Source: Ailanthus altissimus
Taxonomy: Eukaryota > Streptophyta > Magnoliopsida > Sapindales > Simaroubaceae
Assembly (NCBI GenBank): GCA_946807835.1
Contig: OX327705.1
Coordinates: 13,546,501-13,610,500 of the forward strand
Reading direction: 5' to 3'
Length of the DNA stretch: 64,000 nucleotides
Of this stretch, positions 24,586 through 35,740 are shown in pieces (positions within the stretch are counted from its first letter, which is position 1; every line of letters begins with the position of its first letter). The notes beneath the pieces are model-generated. The model was not told the DNA's origin, searched no databases, and saw only the letters and a list, made by a program, of their open reading frames with translations. Position numbers and translations under genes: made by a program.

Positions 24586-26761
24586 TGTTAAGGTTGGTGC
24601 TTATGTGACATCCCTGAATGTATATATACTTATATATTTATACATGTGTACATTCTCATTAAATTGCTAATACTTATTTAAATGGTACTATGCAATGTAA
24701 TATTACAGACATTGTATAATTTAAAAGAGATCAGATTAGATCTAAAAGAGTATAGATAAAGGCCCTTAGTTGGCCATGTTGAGAGATATAAATGATAAAT
24801 GTTCGTACAACTAATTGTTAACTGGTTATAATACTCAGCGAACATCCAAGAGTTGGAGCCTTGTTTGTAATGAGACATAAACTTGGGAAGATACTAGTAA
24901 CTGTATAGTTGCAAGAGTTGCAATCAGATGCTAGAAAATATCATTTGTGTAAGTATGTTCTTGAATATTATCCCTGATCTAATTCTGCTGACACAAGTAT
25001 GGCGGTGGATACCTTCATATAAATCAGCATATGTCGTATCTATAGGGCATAAATGGTCGTTTCTAGCCGACTGAGAGCTTGGAGCTCGTACTGACATATG
25101 TGTATCTAGTTAGGACTAGATATATGATAAACTCATGATGGCCTCTAATAGACATCCTATATAAACTGTCAACGGAGGGTCTTCTTTAGTTGAGAAATAT
25201 ATGTGGTCTTTTGACCTAAGTGCCACAGTAGGCTTGTAAGTGATCCACTATATTTTGCTTCCACGAATATCACAGATCTTTTATGGTATGACCGTTGGGT
25301 GTCGTTAGGTATGGTCTGTTGCTTATGGAGTCCAGTGTGTACAGATATGGGATCCTTCAGCTTGCATAGGGGGTTAGATATCTAGATGCTTCGAGACTAT
25401 ATCTCAAAAAGTCTTGTGGCCATAAGTATTAATCCCGGGAAAGAGTTTCCGCCAAGGTGGAATAATATGGCAAAGGAGTTTGCACATATTGTTCAGTGAG
25501 ATACAAGTCTGGGGATAAGACATAAATGAGCACATGGGAATTTGACAGTGATAATCTATAACCCCACACATCCAAGATATCATGACAGAAGGACTATACG
25601 TATGCGTTGTAACCTCAACTTGTATGGTTCAATACACTGATTTGTATATACGTGACGTGTGCATGGAACAATGTTCACAGACTCATGAAATACTTTCATT
25701 TGACGAATCGGGCGTGAACTTAGGGAGTCCTGCGATATGGAGTGTACTCGTTGTGCACTGAGGTAGCATACCGGATTAAATTGTTTAATCCAGTAATATC
25801 TTACACTACCACGGAAAAATGTGCGTGTATGTATTTAAGCGTTAAATATAACAATTTATTTATAATTGTTATTTGCTAATTGTATAATAACACGTGGCAT
25901 ATTATGGACTCTCGGTTGGGTTTACCCAAGTGTGAGATTTGGTGGACTCACTAAAGGGTAAATTTGGTAACTATTTATGAGAGGCAAAATAGTCATTTCA
26001 CATAATGACTATTTAATTGTTAAATAATTATTAATATCTCATTATTATATTATATTATATATTATTTTATAATATAATATTATTATATTAAATAATGCCA
26101 TTTAAATGGCATTCATTATTTATATTTTATTATTATTTAATATAATAATATTATTTTTTCATAAAAGTGGCTTTGTTTAATATTATAATATATAATATTA
26201 TTATTTTATTAATATGAGATATATATATATATATATGTGAGATGTGTGTGTGGTGTGTGTGCGAGTGAGGAAATGGATGAAAAATTGAAATTGTTTCATT
26301 TTCCCTTGGTGCCGTGAAAAGCATTTGAAGAGAAACAAAAATAAAATTGTTTCTTTTTTTTTTTTTGTGTGCGAGAGAAGCAATTGTGAATTGCTTCAAT
26401 TTTCATTTCTTTTTCTTTTAGAGAAAAGGAAAAATATACGCAATCGGCCATTTTAAGGGGTTAAGGGTTAATCCCATGCTAGATTTTAGAGCTGCTGTTC
26501 TAGCTTACCAAGCCCACCGAGTTGGTGACTAAAACTGCCAACGAGTTGGTCTCCAGGCGAATTCCAATGATACATGTGCATAACATTACACATTATGGTG
26601 ATTTCTCAACCCTTATAATATATTAATATGATTAATATATTATTTATTGTATTTATTGTATGATTTAGTTATTCCGCAGTGTTAAATATGTATAAGATAC
26701 GTATTTTATGCAATAAATACAATTGCACATATGTACACCCATGTATATAAGATCCCCTACA
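24586..26761 (+). mobile_element. Copia C 3' LTR, 2176 bp
   Basis: Begins TGTTAAGGTTGGTGC right after the polypurine tract and ends GATCCCCTACA, matching the F LTR end GATCCTCGACA in reverse. It contains a very AT-rich palindromic tract (26,030-26,230) with a TA microsatellite at 26,217-26,237. It is the reference full-length LTR for the B/C/F family. Confidence 0.88.
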
Positions 26762-27099
26762 ATATCGACTATTTAATTTCAAACTCAAAGTAATTTTTTT
26801 TTAAATAGAAGTTGGCTATAGAACTGTGGACTCATGTCTCGAAATAAATATAATGCATAGTGTATATTATTTTGTGTTTATGTTTGGTGGATGATTTTGA
26901 AATTTTTTATTTGGACAATTTAATTAAAAATTATAATTTTGAACTTTAAAATATCATTAAATAGTAAAAAAATGACAAATGACATTAAATATAAATTTAA
27001 GTTTTACAAACATAAATAATATTAAATGATAAAAAAGTGAAGCAAAAATAATAATAAATAGCAACATCAATTACCATATAAAACAACAAGGTTCAAACA
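26762..27099. other. AT-rich spacer, nothing recognised
   Basis: Between the C LTR and the MULE remnant I see only AT-rich sequence with no coding signal and no clear terminal inverted repeat. Confidence 0.5.
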
Positions 27100-29580
27100 A
27101 GTTTGGTAGTTATATTGATGCTATTTGTAGTGACTATAAATATTTTTTGTTGGTTCTTTCCCTTACGATAGAATCTGCTTCATCTTATGCCTCCTTAATT
27201 ATTAATATACTACAAGAGACTGGATGTCAACTTTTCTCAACTCGTTCGAAACTATCTAATTTGACGGATGGCTAGCTAGAAGGATTGACTCACTATATAG
27301 ACGAAATAAGCACTCGAAAGTGTAATATGGCAAACAAAGCACTTGATACTATAATCTAGTTTGTCTATATACAACAATAGTGTGGGCATAAAGAAGTTGC
27401 TAAAAGTCAAACTTTCAACAACTATATATCTTTACATTGATGTCCACTATTCAAGTTCTACTTTCATCCTACAACTCGTGAATTATTAATGGAGGTGAAC
27501 TTTCATTTAGCTAGATTTATTATTGTACTTCCAAACTTTGTGATTTGCCAAAATCTTCAAAAATAATGCTATGCCTTTGCTGCCTCCCATTTATGAAAAA
27601 ATCACTCTGTATTAACTTCTGCATCTACTTAACCAAAATTTTCGCATGAAGAGACCATACATATTTTGAAACTGCATTAATGCTCTTTTCATTATTAGTG
27701 GTCATGACGTTATAACTTCTAAAAGCACGCATTGATCGAGCCTATTTCTTGTAACAACTTCCTCCTTAAAGTACTTTGCTGCCTCAAGTTTTATCTTTCG
27801 TATATTGTTAATTAGGTTTAGAAAGTCAGAAATACGATATGTCTTTGCATTAATAAAATAAGCAGTTACGAATTCCCTTTTTTTCACCTTTGGTATTTTA
27901 TATTTTGTCACTAAATTTTATTTGAAGTGATACATGCAAATGCAATGACAAGCATTAAGAAACATAACTTAAATGGCTTTTTCAATATTAGTATGCCAAT
28001 TAGATATAAATACTAGATCCTCGATGTCATCAATAACTACCTACAGTTTGGCCATAAACTATGCCCAAAAGGTGTCATCTTTAAAGTTCGCAATCCCTTA
28101 TGCTAATAGAAATATTTAATTGTTTCCATATTTGCATGTAGCTATAAACATTATACTCAAATATACACTTTTCAAACATATTCCATCAACTACAATCAGT
28201 GGTTGGATGGATGACTGAAAGCTTCTGATATATAGTCTAAATGCTATAAAAAAATAATGAAAGTGTTTGTTGTCGTCAATTTCCAAATGAGTATTCATAC
28301 CAGAGTTTTATTGTTTTAGCATACAGCAGTATGCAAGGAGTAATATTACTAAATGCATTCTCTGTAGTACCAACTATTAACTTGCATACATACTATTTAG
28401 TTCACTAAGCAATAGAATATGCTAACTCTATACATAAGTTTTTCATATATATTAGGTTGGATCTCCTCTAGTCTGTAAATTCTACTGATTGATGCAAACT
28501 TTTTTCTATTATTATTTTACCAGTAATCCAACACTTGGCTTGTCGATGACCATTATACAACTAATCCAACTAACATGCGTGCTTTGCATGATGGAGAACT
28601 TTCATCCTTCTGACAACACTGTATATACTTGTCATTTTCATCTTTTATCATCATACTGCACCTCAAAACGATCTTTCATTGACCTTAAAACTTTGAAGCT
28701 CTAATTATCTTTAAGTGCTAGCAAGCTAATAGCCTCATAAAGTTCATTATTGCTATTATTCAACTTTCCTACAAGCACATCTCTAATTACATAATACGAT
28801 ACATTATTTAATATGGCCATGCATAATAGTGTTATTAGAGGAATAAATAGAAATGTGCTTTCTATTTCAACTTCATCTTCTCTTGTATAAAAGTGCTTCT
28901 ATTTTAACTTTTTCTTCTCTTGTATGTGAATTATATGCATTATGCACCTTATTAAGGGAACTATTAGAGACATAACATTGTTTGCCTTTCATTAAATTAT
29001 CAATCCGTCAGCTATATTCCATTCTCAATATTTTTGTTACCATTGACATCCTCATCTAGCTGACTATCGTAATGCATATAAGTTAGGTCTTTATTGAATA
29101 TTATAGGAGAGTAATGATAGTAAGTATTTGTGAAAAATACAACAGTTGGTATTGTTGGGGCTCTACTCACTTGGATGCTACCGTTTACTGACATAAAGTT
29201 ATTATGACAAAGTTGTTAGTTCTCAATGAGAGCCTCTACATAATCTTCATATATTAGAGTTCTAAGATCCATTGTTACATATATAGATGTAAAAATCATT
29301 TTATTGACCCCTATAAAAAACTGTATGTCATTATCTTTTTCAATTTTAATTTATCTCAACTTCACCCTCATTGCATTAATAGAAATTCTTAAAGACACTT
29401 TATATTGTACATTATTAACTCAAATTGCACAACACAATATTCAACAACTCTTCATATTTCAAATCCTTTGAAATTGAAAGATCAATATTTTTAAACTCTA
29501 TATATATCTCATAATCATCACTAGAACTTTCCTACTTGGCCTCAAAGCATACAATAAATGATTCATATTTCATGACACCT
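27100..29580 (-). mobile_element. Mutator-like element (MULE/MuDR) remnant
   Basis: The minus strand carries, in order, all domains of a plant MuDR-type transposase. The N-terminal DLSISKDLKYEELLNIV segment is at about 29,400-29,520. A zf-MULE segment (KEAISLLALKDN.SFKVLRS.KDRFEVQ) is at about 28,610-28,740, and the DDE transposase core spans 27,680-28,300. A decayed SWIM-type finger region (INVKIYSC.KFDF) lies at about 27,380-27,440. Stops are frequent. I could not identify terminal inverted repeats or the 9-bp target duplication, so the ends are approximate. Confidence 0.82.
27680..28298 (-). pseudogene. MULE transposase DDE core
   Basis: Starting at 28,298: HFHYFFIAFRLYIRSFQSSIQPLIVVDGICLKS, containing the first catalytic Asp (VVDG), then FIATCKYGNN. 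Further left FISNWHTNIEKAI replaces the usual ISDRH, so the second catalytic Asp has become Asn. CMYHFK.NLVTKYK follows, then an open stretch at 27,702-27,911. SYNVMTTNNEKSINAV (27,661-27,720) holds the third acidic residue (Glu). The enzyme would cut and move element DNA, but several stops and the Asp-to-Asn change make this copy dead. Confidence 0.85.
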
Positions 29581-29599
29581 ATAACAAAAAAAAAAGATG

Positions 29600-30708
29600 A
29601 GAAAATATGATTAAATTAGTAAAAAAAATAATAATTTAAGAAAAACATATGGCTCGTGCAAAGTGTTCCCATATGAGATGGGCATGCATTAAGCTTGTGC
29701 ATAACATGCAATCAAACTGCATGCATTTCCTTTCTTGTTCTTTCTTTTTTGAACTCAAAATTTTCTCAGATCTACCTTATTTCCTCTGTAATTTATCATA
29801 TTATAATATATTTACATTTCAATCCTCATACATATTTGAAATAATCACAATATTTCATAACATAACTACTATATTCTTAATTCAAATATGTAAATTATAA
29901 ATTTATAGATTATGCAAAACAATTTGGATTCATATTGATACAAAATAAACACACATTGTTTTCAATAAGAAGATTGGTATATATTTATATATATATTTTT
30001 TCTAAATTTGAATTTGTTAGAGTGTGAATTTTTAGAGTGAATATAGACTACCAAAATTGAGATATTGGTTTTATTGATTCAGTTATAATTCATAAATAAG
30101 GGTAATTTTATTTTTTTACCCCAACTTTGGCTAATAAAGATTAAAAAATTAGTTAGACTTAAAAAGATTATGAGCTTAAATTTTAGACTACTTAAAAAAA
30201 ATTTCTTTGATATTTTTTCATGCAATAAAGAAATTTATTAATGGAATGAGGTAGCCTATAGTTGACTTTCTAGATAGTAGGAGTAAGTGTCAGTAATATT
30301 GAATACATAGCATAACAAGCATTAAATTTAGAAGTAATACTATATTTATATAGCTGGAATATAAAGTTTGTATCATAATTAATATATTACCAATTGATAA
30401 CTACCACTTGTATAGTTATTGAATTTTTACTTTTTATTAATATAATAATTATATAATATTTAACAACAATAGACACCTATATTAGTACATTAATTAAAAT
30501 ATAAATGCTATATCTCAATTATATAAAAATAACATTGTTGCTAAGTCTAAAACTTAATTGATTTGTAAAATGCATTTATTCAAACAATCTTTGACATATA
30601 ATATTTAAAAGTCTCGCCTTATTATTTTGACAATTTAGACTCCTAAACTTTAAATATTAGAATCCATTGACCTATTATCTTAGATTTTTTTATCTACCTA
30701 ATTCATAA
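29600..30708. other. AT-rich interval with no gene recognised
   Basis: Short open frames such as 29,649-29,900 have no recognisable domain and sit in low-complexity AT sequence. Near 30,100 a GGGTAATTTTATTTTTTTACCCC stretch resembles the termini of some MULEs, but I found no inverted partner. Confidence 0.5.
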
Positions 30709-31130
30709 TTTAAAAGCTATCAAATCAAGTTTTAATATCATATGGTCCCACATAAGGTGCTTGTGAACGTAGCAAATGTCAAGGCAGTTAATTTATTCTT
30801 TACCTCTTGTGAAAGTCTTTTAGTCCAGGTGAAATGTGCCTCAAAGTTTGTATGTGTTGCTATAAAAAAATCTTGATTGTAATATCAATAATGTAGTTTG
30901 ATGTAATATCAATATTATAATTTCATGTAATCTCAAGATATATAAATATCATATGGTCCATTTCTTATTATATTTCTTCCACAAAAATATAAATTAATGA
31001 GTGATACTCAATATTTGTGCATGAAGAAATTAGAACTTCTCAAAGTTGACTTAAAAATTTTCTTAAAAATATAATAACATTTATGAATAAATTATTTTTT
31101 TATATCAAAAAACATATGTGAGTTAGTTAA
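30709..31130. repeat. Segment paralogous to the DNA upstream of the PR-10 gene
   Basis: AAGCTATCAAATCAAGTTT, AAATTAATGxGTxAxACTCAA, CTTCTCAAAxTTGA and TTTTTCTTAAAAA blocks match 35,140-35,370 in the same order. Excluding the 226 bp of insert plus duplication, the match is colinear. Confidence 0.7.
30734..30959. mobile_element. 196-bp retroposon-like insertion with 15-bp direct repeats
   Basis: AATATCATATGGTCC occurs at 30,734-30,748 and 30,945-30,959, bounding a 196-bp insert. The paralogous segment near 35,150-35,185 has a single (diverged) copy and no insert, which serves as an empty site. The TSD length fits a SINE or LINE-type retroposon. I see no clear pol III boxes and no poly(A) tail, so the class is open. 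Confidence 0.55.
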
Positions 31131-31930
31131 GACTTAAATAGTATTAGGATTTTCATGGAAGTCATTTCTCATAAGTATACAAGAATAACAAAAGATCACT
31201 CATAATGAAAAGAGTAAACAATCAATAGCATATAAGACACATAAGAATTACGTAGTTCGATAATTACTTATGTCTATTATAGATCAAAGGATCTTAACTT
31301 CTTTTATTACTTAGTGATTATGACGAAGCACTCAATAATCACAAAGACCACTCAAGAGATTTGCAAGAAATACAAGGGTCCACGATACTCTCTTGCATAC
31401 CCAGTATTCAAGCACTCCTATAATAGCACACTCTAGTGTACTCAACACTCAAGCACTCCCTATGCTCTTTTATTCTCTCTTTTGTTGATGCGTTATTAAT
31501 GCTTATTGATGCATTTTGACGCATTTCCAATCCTAAGGAATAATAAGACTTATATAGGTACCAAAATATTTGTAAAAACCATATATCGACATGGAATGTA
31601 AGTCCACGTGTGAAAGGAATCCAAAACTAAATTGGAAATGACAAACAACACTAAAATAGAAAATCAGCACTGTTGTGCCTTAGATTGATGTTGCAGCCAT
31701 ACTACTTCTTCATACCGACACCATAGTGCCAATAATGTTGGGTCACAGTGCCCAAGTTCTGCTAGGATAGCAACTGCGGTCCCAAGACCTGAAAATTGTT
31801 TCCTATCGCATTATAGCTTTCCTTACTTTTGACTATCCATTTTACTTAAAATCTTAAATGTTTGATGTGTTCTCGGCCTTATGTGGTAGTAACCCTGTAA
31901 TCACGAAACTCCACGCCAAAAATTAACTTT
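31131..31930. repeat. Unidentified repeat, possibly a decayed LTR in minus orientation
   Basis: AAGAATTACGTAGTTCGATAATTAC resembles the ACGTGGTTCGGC-type block found in some plant LTRs read in reverse. The right end (31,670-31,790) has a decayed GCGC-type motif stretch (CACTGTTGTGCC, ATAGTGCC, CACAGTGCCC). No coding sequence. Confidence 0.35.
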
Positions 31931-32373
31931 TTAAATTAGACATAGCAAAGGAATATGATACTTACCAAATCTTGTAGGCCCTGTTCAAAATTTATTAGCC
32001 TTTAAAATATTATTACTTTAAATAGATAAAATTGCTAGTCAATTTAACCATAAAGAAAGTCTACATAATGATTACAGTAAATCTACCTCTGACATACCAA
32101 AGAACGGCAAAAAAATCCCTTTTTTCTTAATACACCCTAGAAATCAAGTTGTACGATTGCAGTAAACAAATGAAAGCAGGCGAAAGTTCTAAGACTGTTT
32201 AATTATACTAAGAGAGTTAAATATTGTGACACAAAATTCTATCAAAGGCCCAGGTCATAGTTTGGTATTTGTGACTGCATTAAGTAAGAACCAAAACATA
32301 CAAACCCCACAGTTAAGCCTTCCTTTGAAAACAATTTAGCCTAAATTAAAAGTAAACTCATATGATTAGGCTA
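31931..32373. other. Interval with nothing recognised
   Basis: Ordinary AT-rich sequence with no open frame or repeat that I can match elsewhere in the window. Confidence 0.4.
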
Positions 32374-34834
32374 ATAGAAAATAACAAGTCCAATAAGAGA
32401 CTTCTTAGCTTTTAAAGTATTTTTAAAGTTAAATGAGGTAATTTACTTATCCAATATGACAAGTAATTAATAAATTAGAGTTTTATTTAAAACAATTTGT
32501 CTCATTTTTTTATAGGCTAAATTCATTTTTTTTTCCCTTTTAGCTAGGATAAAAGTTATTAAATAATTAATATTCGAGAAAGATTTAGGGCTATGTAATA
32601 AAACAAAATACAAAGTCTTAACATTATAAAAATCCTTTTTTTCTTACAAAAGGGACGAGGATTTATGATTATTCAACAACGATTTCTACTCTTCACACCC
32701 TTCTAAACATTTTCACTCAACCAAATGCAATCCCAATAACTCTGAATGTTTACCAACGCTCCCTATGCTTATTTAAAAAAAAACTTTCAAAACCAAAAGA
32801 TTCAATAGGTTAATTCCCTTAAATCTTTGAAATAGGGTTTTATATGGTCTAAAACTCTTGGCTTGTCCTACATGTTAAACAAATGCTGAATAGAGTTAAA
32901 TCACTCACAATAATATCTTTACACCCTTCTTGATGTGATTCTCCATTATTTACTATTCAAGTCCGGCCTCCACACTTTTCACGATATAAGATCAAATTGT
33001 TTTTGGTAATAGGTACTAGTCCAAGGCTACCAAAGCAAATCACAACATTTGGGCTTCTTGGATTCTGAGAGCTCTTCAAGGGCATGGCGGAACTTACTCT
33101 TGAACATAATAGAGACGAAGAAGTTGAAATCCAATGTTTAGGCCTAAGCTGGCACGTCACCTCGACATTGTTATAGCCAGTTGTATCTAACTATGTAGAT
33201 GTCTCAGGTATTCCTCCTTAATAATGACATTTAATATTTAGTGAGTTATTTTATGAGCTACTTATAAAAAATTATAATAATAAAAATTAAAAGAAAAAAC
33301 CTTCAACTACTTATAAAGATATTGTTAAAATAGATACATTTCTGAAGTTCAAACTTGATTATAATTTTTTTAGGAAACTTGACACTTTAATTCCTATATA
33401 TATTTTATTGAATTACTTATAATGTCTTGGCTTTTTTGAATTACCTTCATTAATCCCTATCATCATAAAATCACCATTAAGTGAGCACATTTTAAGGGTA
33501 AATAAATCTTTTTTCATATTACAAATTAACATTATAAATTTTTATTTTAAAAATATAAAAAATATTAATTGCTCAACCAAACCCTCATCCACCACCCACA
33601 CCTAGTAGAAAATAACAAGTCCAATAAGAAATTTCTTAGCTTTTAGAGTGTTTTTACACTTAAAAGAGGTAATTTACTTATCCAATATAATGAGCAATTA
33701 ATAAATTAGAGTTTTATTTAAGAAAATTCTGTTTTATTTTTTTATAGGCTAAATTTGTTTTTTTTCTTTTAGCCAGGATAAAAGTTATTAAATAATTAAT
33801 ATTCTAGAAGAATTAAGGCCTATGTAATGAAATTAAATACAAAGTCTTAACATTATAAAAATCCCTTTTTCCATGCAAAAGGAACAAGGATTTATGATTA
33901 TTCAATCATGATTTCTACTCTTCACACCCTTTTAAATATTTTCACTCAACCCAATGCAATCACAATAACCCTGGATGTTTACCAATGCTCCCTATGCTCA
34001 TTTTAAAAAAAAAACTTCAAAACCAAAAAATTCAATGGTTAACTTCCTCAAATCTTTGAAATAGAATTTTATATGGTCTAAAACTCTTGGCTTGTCCTAC
34101 GTGTTAAACAAATGTCGAATAGAGTTAAATCACTCACTATAATATCTTTACACCTGCCTTGATGTGATTCTTTATTATTTATTATTCAAGTCCGGCTTCT
34201 ACACTTTTTACGATATAAGATCAAATTTTTTTTGTTAATAGGCTCTAGTCCAAGGCTACCAAAGTAAATTGCAACATTTGGGCTTTTTGAATTCTAAGAG
34301 CTCTTCAGGGGCATGGTGAAACTTATTCTTGAACATAACAAAGACGAAGAAGTTGAAATCCAATGTTTAGGACTAAGCTGGCACGTCACCTCGACATTAT
34401 TATAACCAATTGTATCTAACTATGTAGATGTTTCAGGTATTCCTCCTTAATAATGACATTTAATATTTATTGAGTTATTTTATGAGCTGCTTATAAAAAA
34501 TTATAATAATAAAAATTAAAAGAAAAAGCCTTCAACTACTTATAACGATATTGTCAAAATAGATAAATTTCTAAAGTTCGAACTTGATTATAATTTTTTT
34601 AAGAAAATTGACACTTTAATTTCGATATATATGTTTCTGAATTACTTATAATGCCTTGGCTTTTTTGAATTACCTTCATTAATCCCTATCATCATAAAAT
34701 CACCATTAAATGAGCACATTCTAAGGGTAAATATATCTTTTTTCATATTACAAATTAATACTATAAATTTTTATTTTACAAATATAAAAAATATTAATTG
34801 CTCAACCAAACCCTTATCCGCCACCCACACCTAG
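32374..34834. repeat. Tandem duplication, two 1.23-kb units
   Basis: Unit 1 is 32,374-33,604 and unit 2 is 33,605-34,834. Both start TAGAAAATAACAAGTCCAATAAG and end CCACCCACACCTAG. They remain clearly alignable along their whole length with scattered substitutions. The second half of each unit is repeat R, also found at 10,015-10,690. No convincing protein is encoded; a 67-codon minus-strand frame at 32,957-33,160 is not preserved in unit 2. Confidence 0.9.
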
Positions 34835-34919
34835 GAGGATCCATGCTCCATTAGTTGATTGAATTTTTTATAAGAATTTATTTTATTTTATTTTTTTGGT
34901 TTTGTATTTCACAGGTTTC

Positions 34920-35095
34920 TAATCCAATATACGCAAAGTAGGCCTCCTTTGCCACTCCTTTTGTTGCTCAACTGGCTCTCGCCCCCTCGTCCAACAATCG
35001 TAATAGCTCGGCTTCATCCTGGAAGCTAATGCTTTCGCCTATGTAGGCATCAGCTATCCTTTGTAGCCGTAGTCGGCCCGTAATGGCTCTTTAGT
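34920..35095. other. GC-richer island of unknown origin
   Basis: About 175 bp with visibly higher GC than either flank, preceded by a good plus-strand splice-acceptor-like TTTTGTATTTCACAG. The minus strand is open for about 45 codons (AITGRLRLQRIADAYIGESI.., then LLRLLDEGARAS) before a stop. It could be a captured exon or an old insertion. I do not recognise the protein. Confidence 0.4.
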
Positions 35096-35706
35096 CATAA
35101 AGAAAAATATATATAAAAAAATGTGTGGAAATAAATGGAAAGCTATCAAATCAAGTTTCAAAATCATGTAGTCCTTTTCTCATCACGTTTATTGGACTAA
35201 ATACAAATTAATGGGTAACACTCAACACGTGTGCAACTGTGCGCAGAAAAATTCAGTCTTCTCAAATTGATTTTGAAATTTTTCTTAAAAAATCTTATTG
35301 ACATTTATTAATAAATGATTTTCTTTTTCTGAATATGTGCGATTTGGTAAGACTTTCATTGCACAAATCTTAATCAGCACAATAAAAGTAATTAAAATCG
35401 TCGACGTTTAGAAAAAGAAATGTTTTGATAAATTTTTAAAGGAAAAAAAAAGATAGTAAAAGAGTAGTTTTTAAAGAGGAAAAGATAGTAATTATCAATT
35501 TCACTTAAAAAAAACAAAAAATTTCCCTTATTGCAAAAATCGTTATCAATGTGAGTTGTAAACAGAAAAGGAAAACCCTGAATGCAGTGTAGCAATATTG
35601 ACTAGTATGCATATACATATACGCGGGAAGAAATTAAACGTGCATCACAGGGTAGACACATCCAATAGTTGAGTTATAATTCCTTTTATATTTATTTGAA
35701 GCACAG

Positions 35707-35713
35707 TATATAA
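35707..35713 (+). promoter_or_regulatory. Candidate TATA box of the PR-10-like gene
   Basis: TATATAA ends 27 bp before the ATG at 35,741, so a start site about 30 bp downstream would leave almost no 5' leader. Either the mRNA leader is extremely short, or the second ATG (35,747) or another TATA is used. A CACGTG G-box core lies at 35,226-35,231. Confidence 0.45.
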
Positions 35714-35740
35714 GGACATGATGTTAATGAAGAAACTTAG

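Noticed and set aside
26201..26399. Two overlapping minus-strand frames with His/Thr and Tyr/Ile repeats
   Set aside because: Translations of TA, GT and T microsatellites inside the copia C LTR.
29649..29900. 83-codon plus-strand frame
   Set aside because: Phe/Ile-rich chance frame in AT-rich DNA beside the MULE; no family features.
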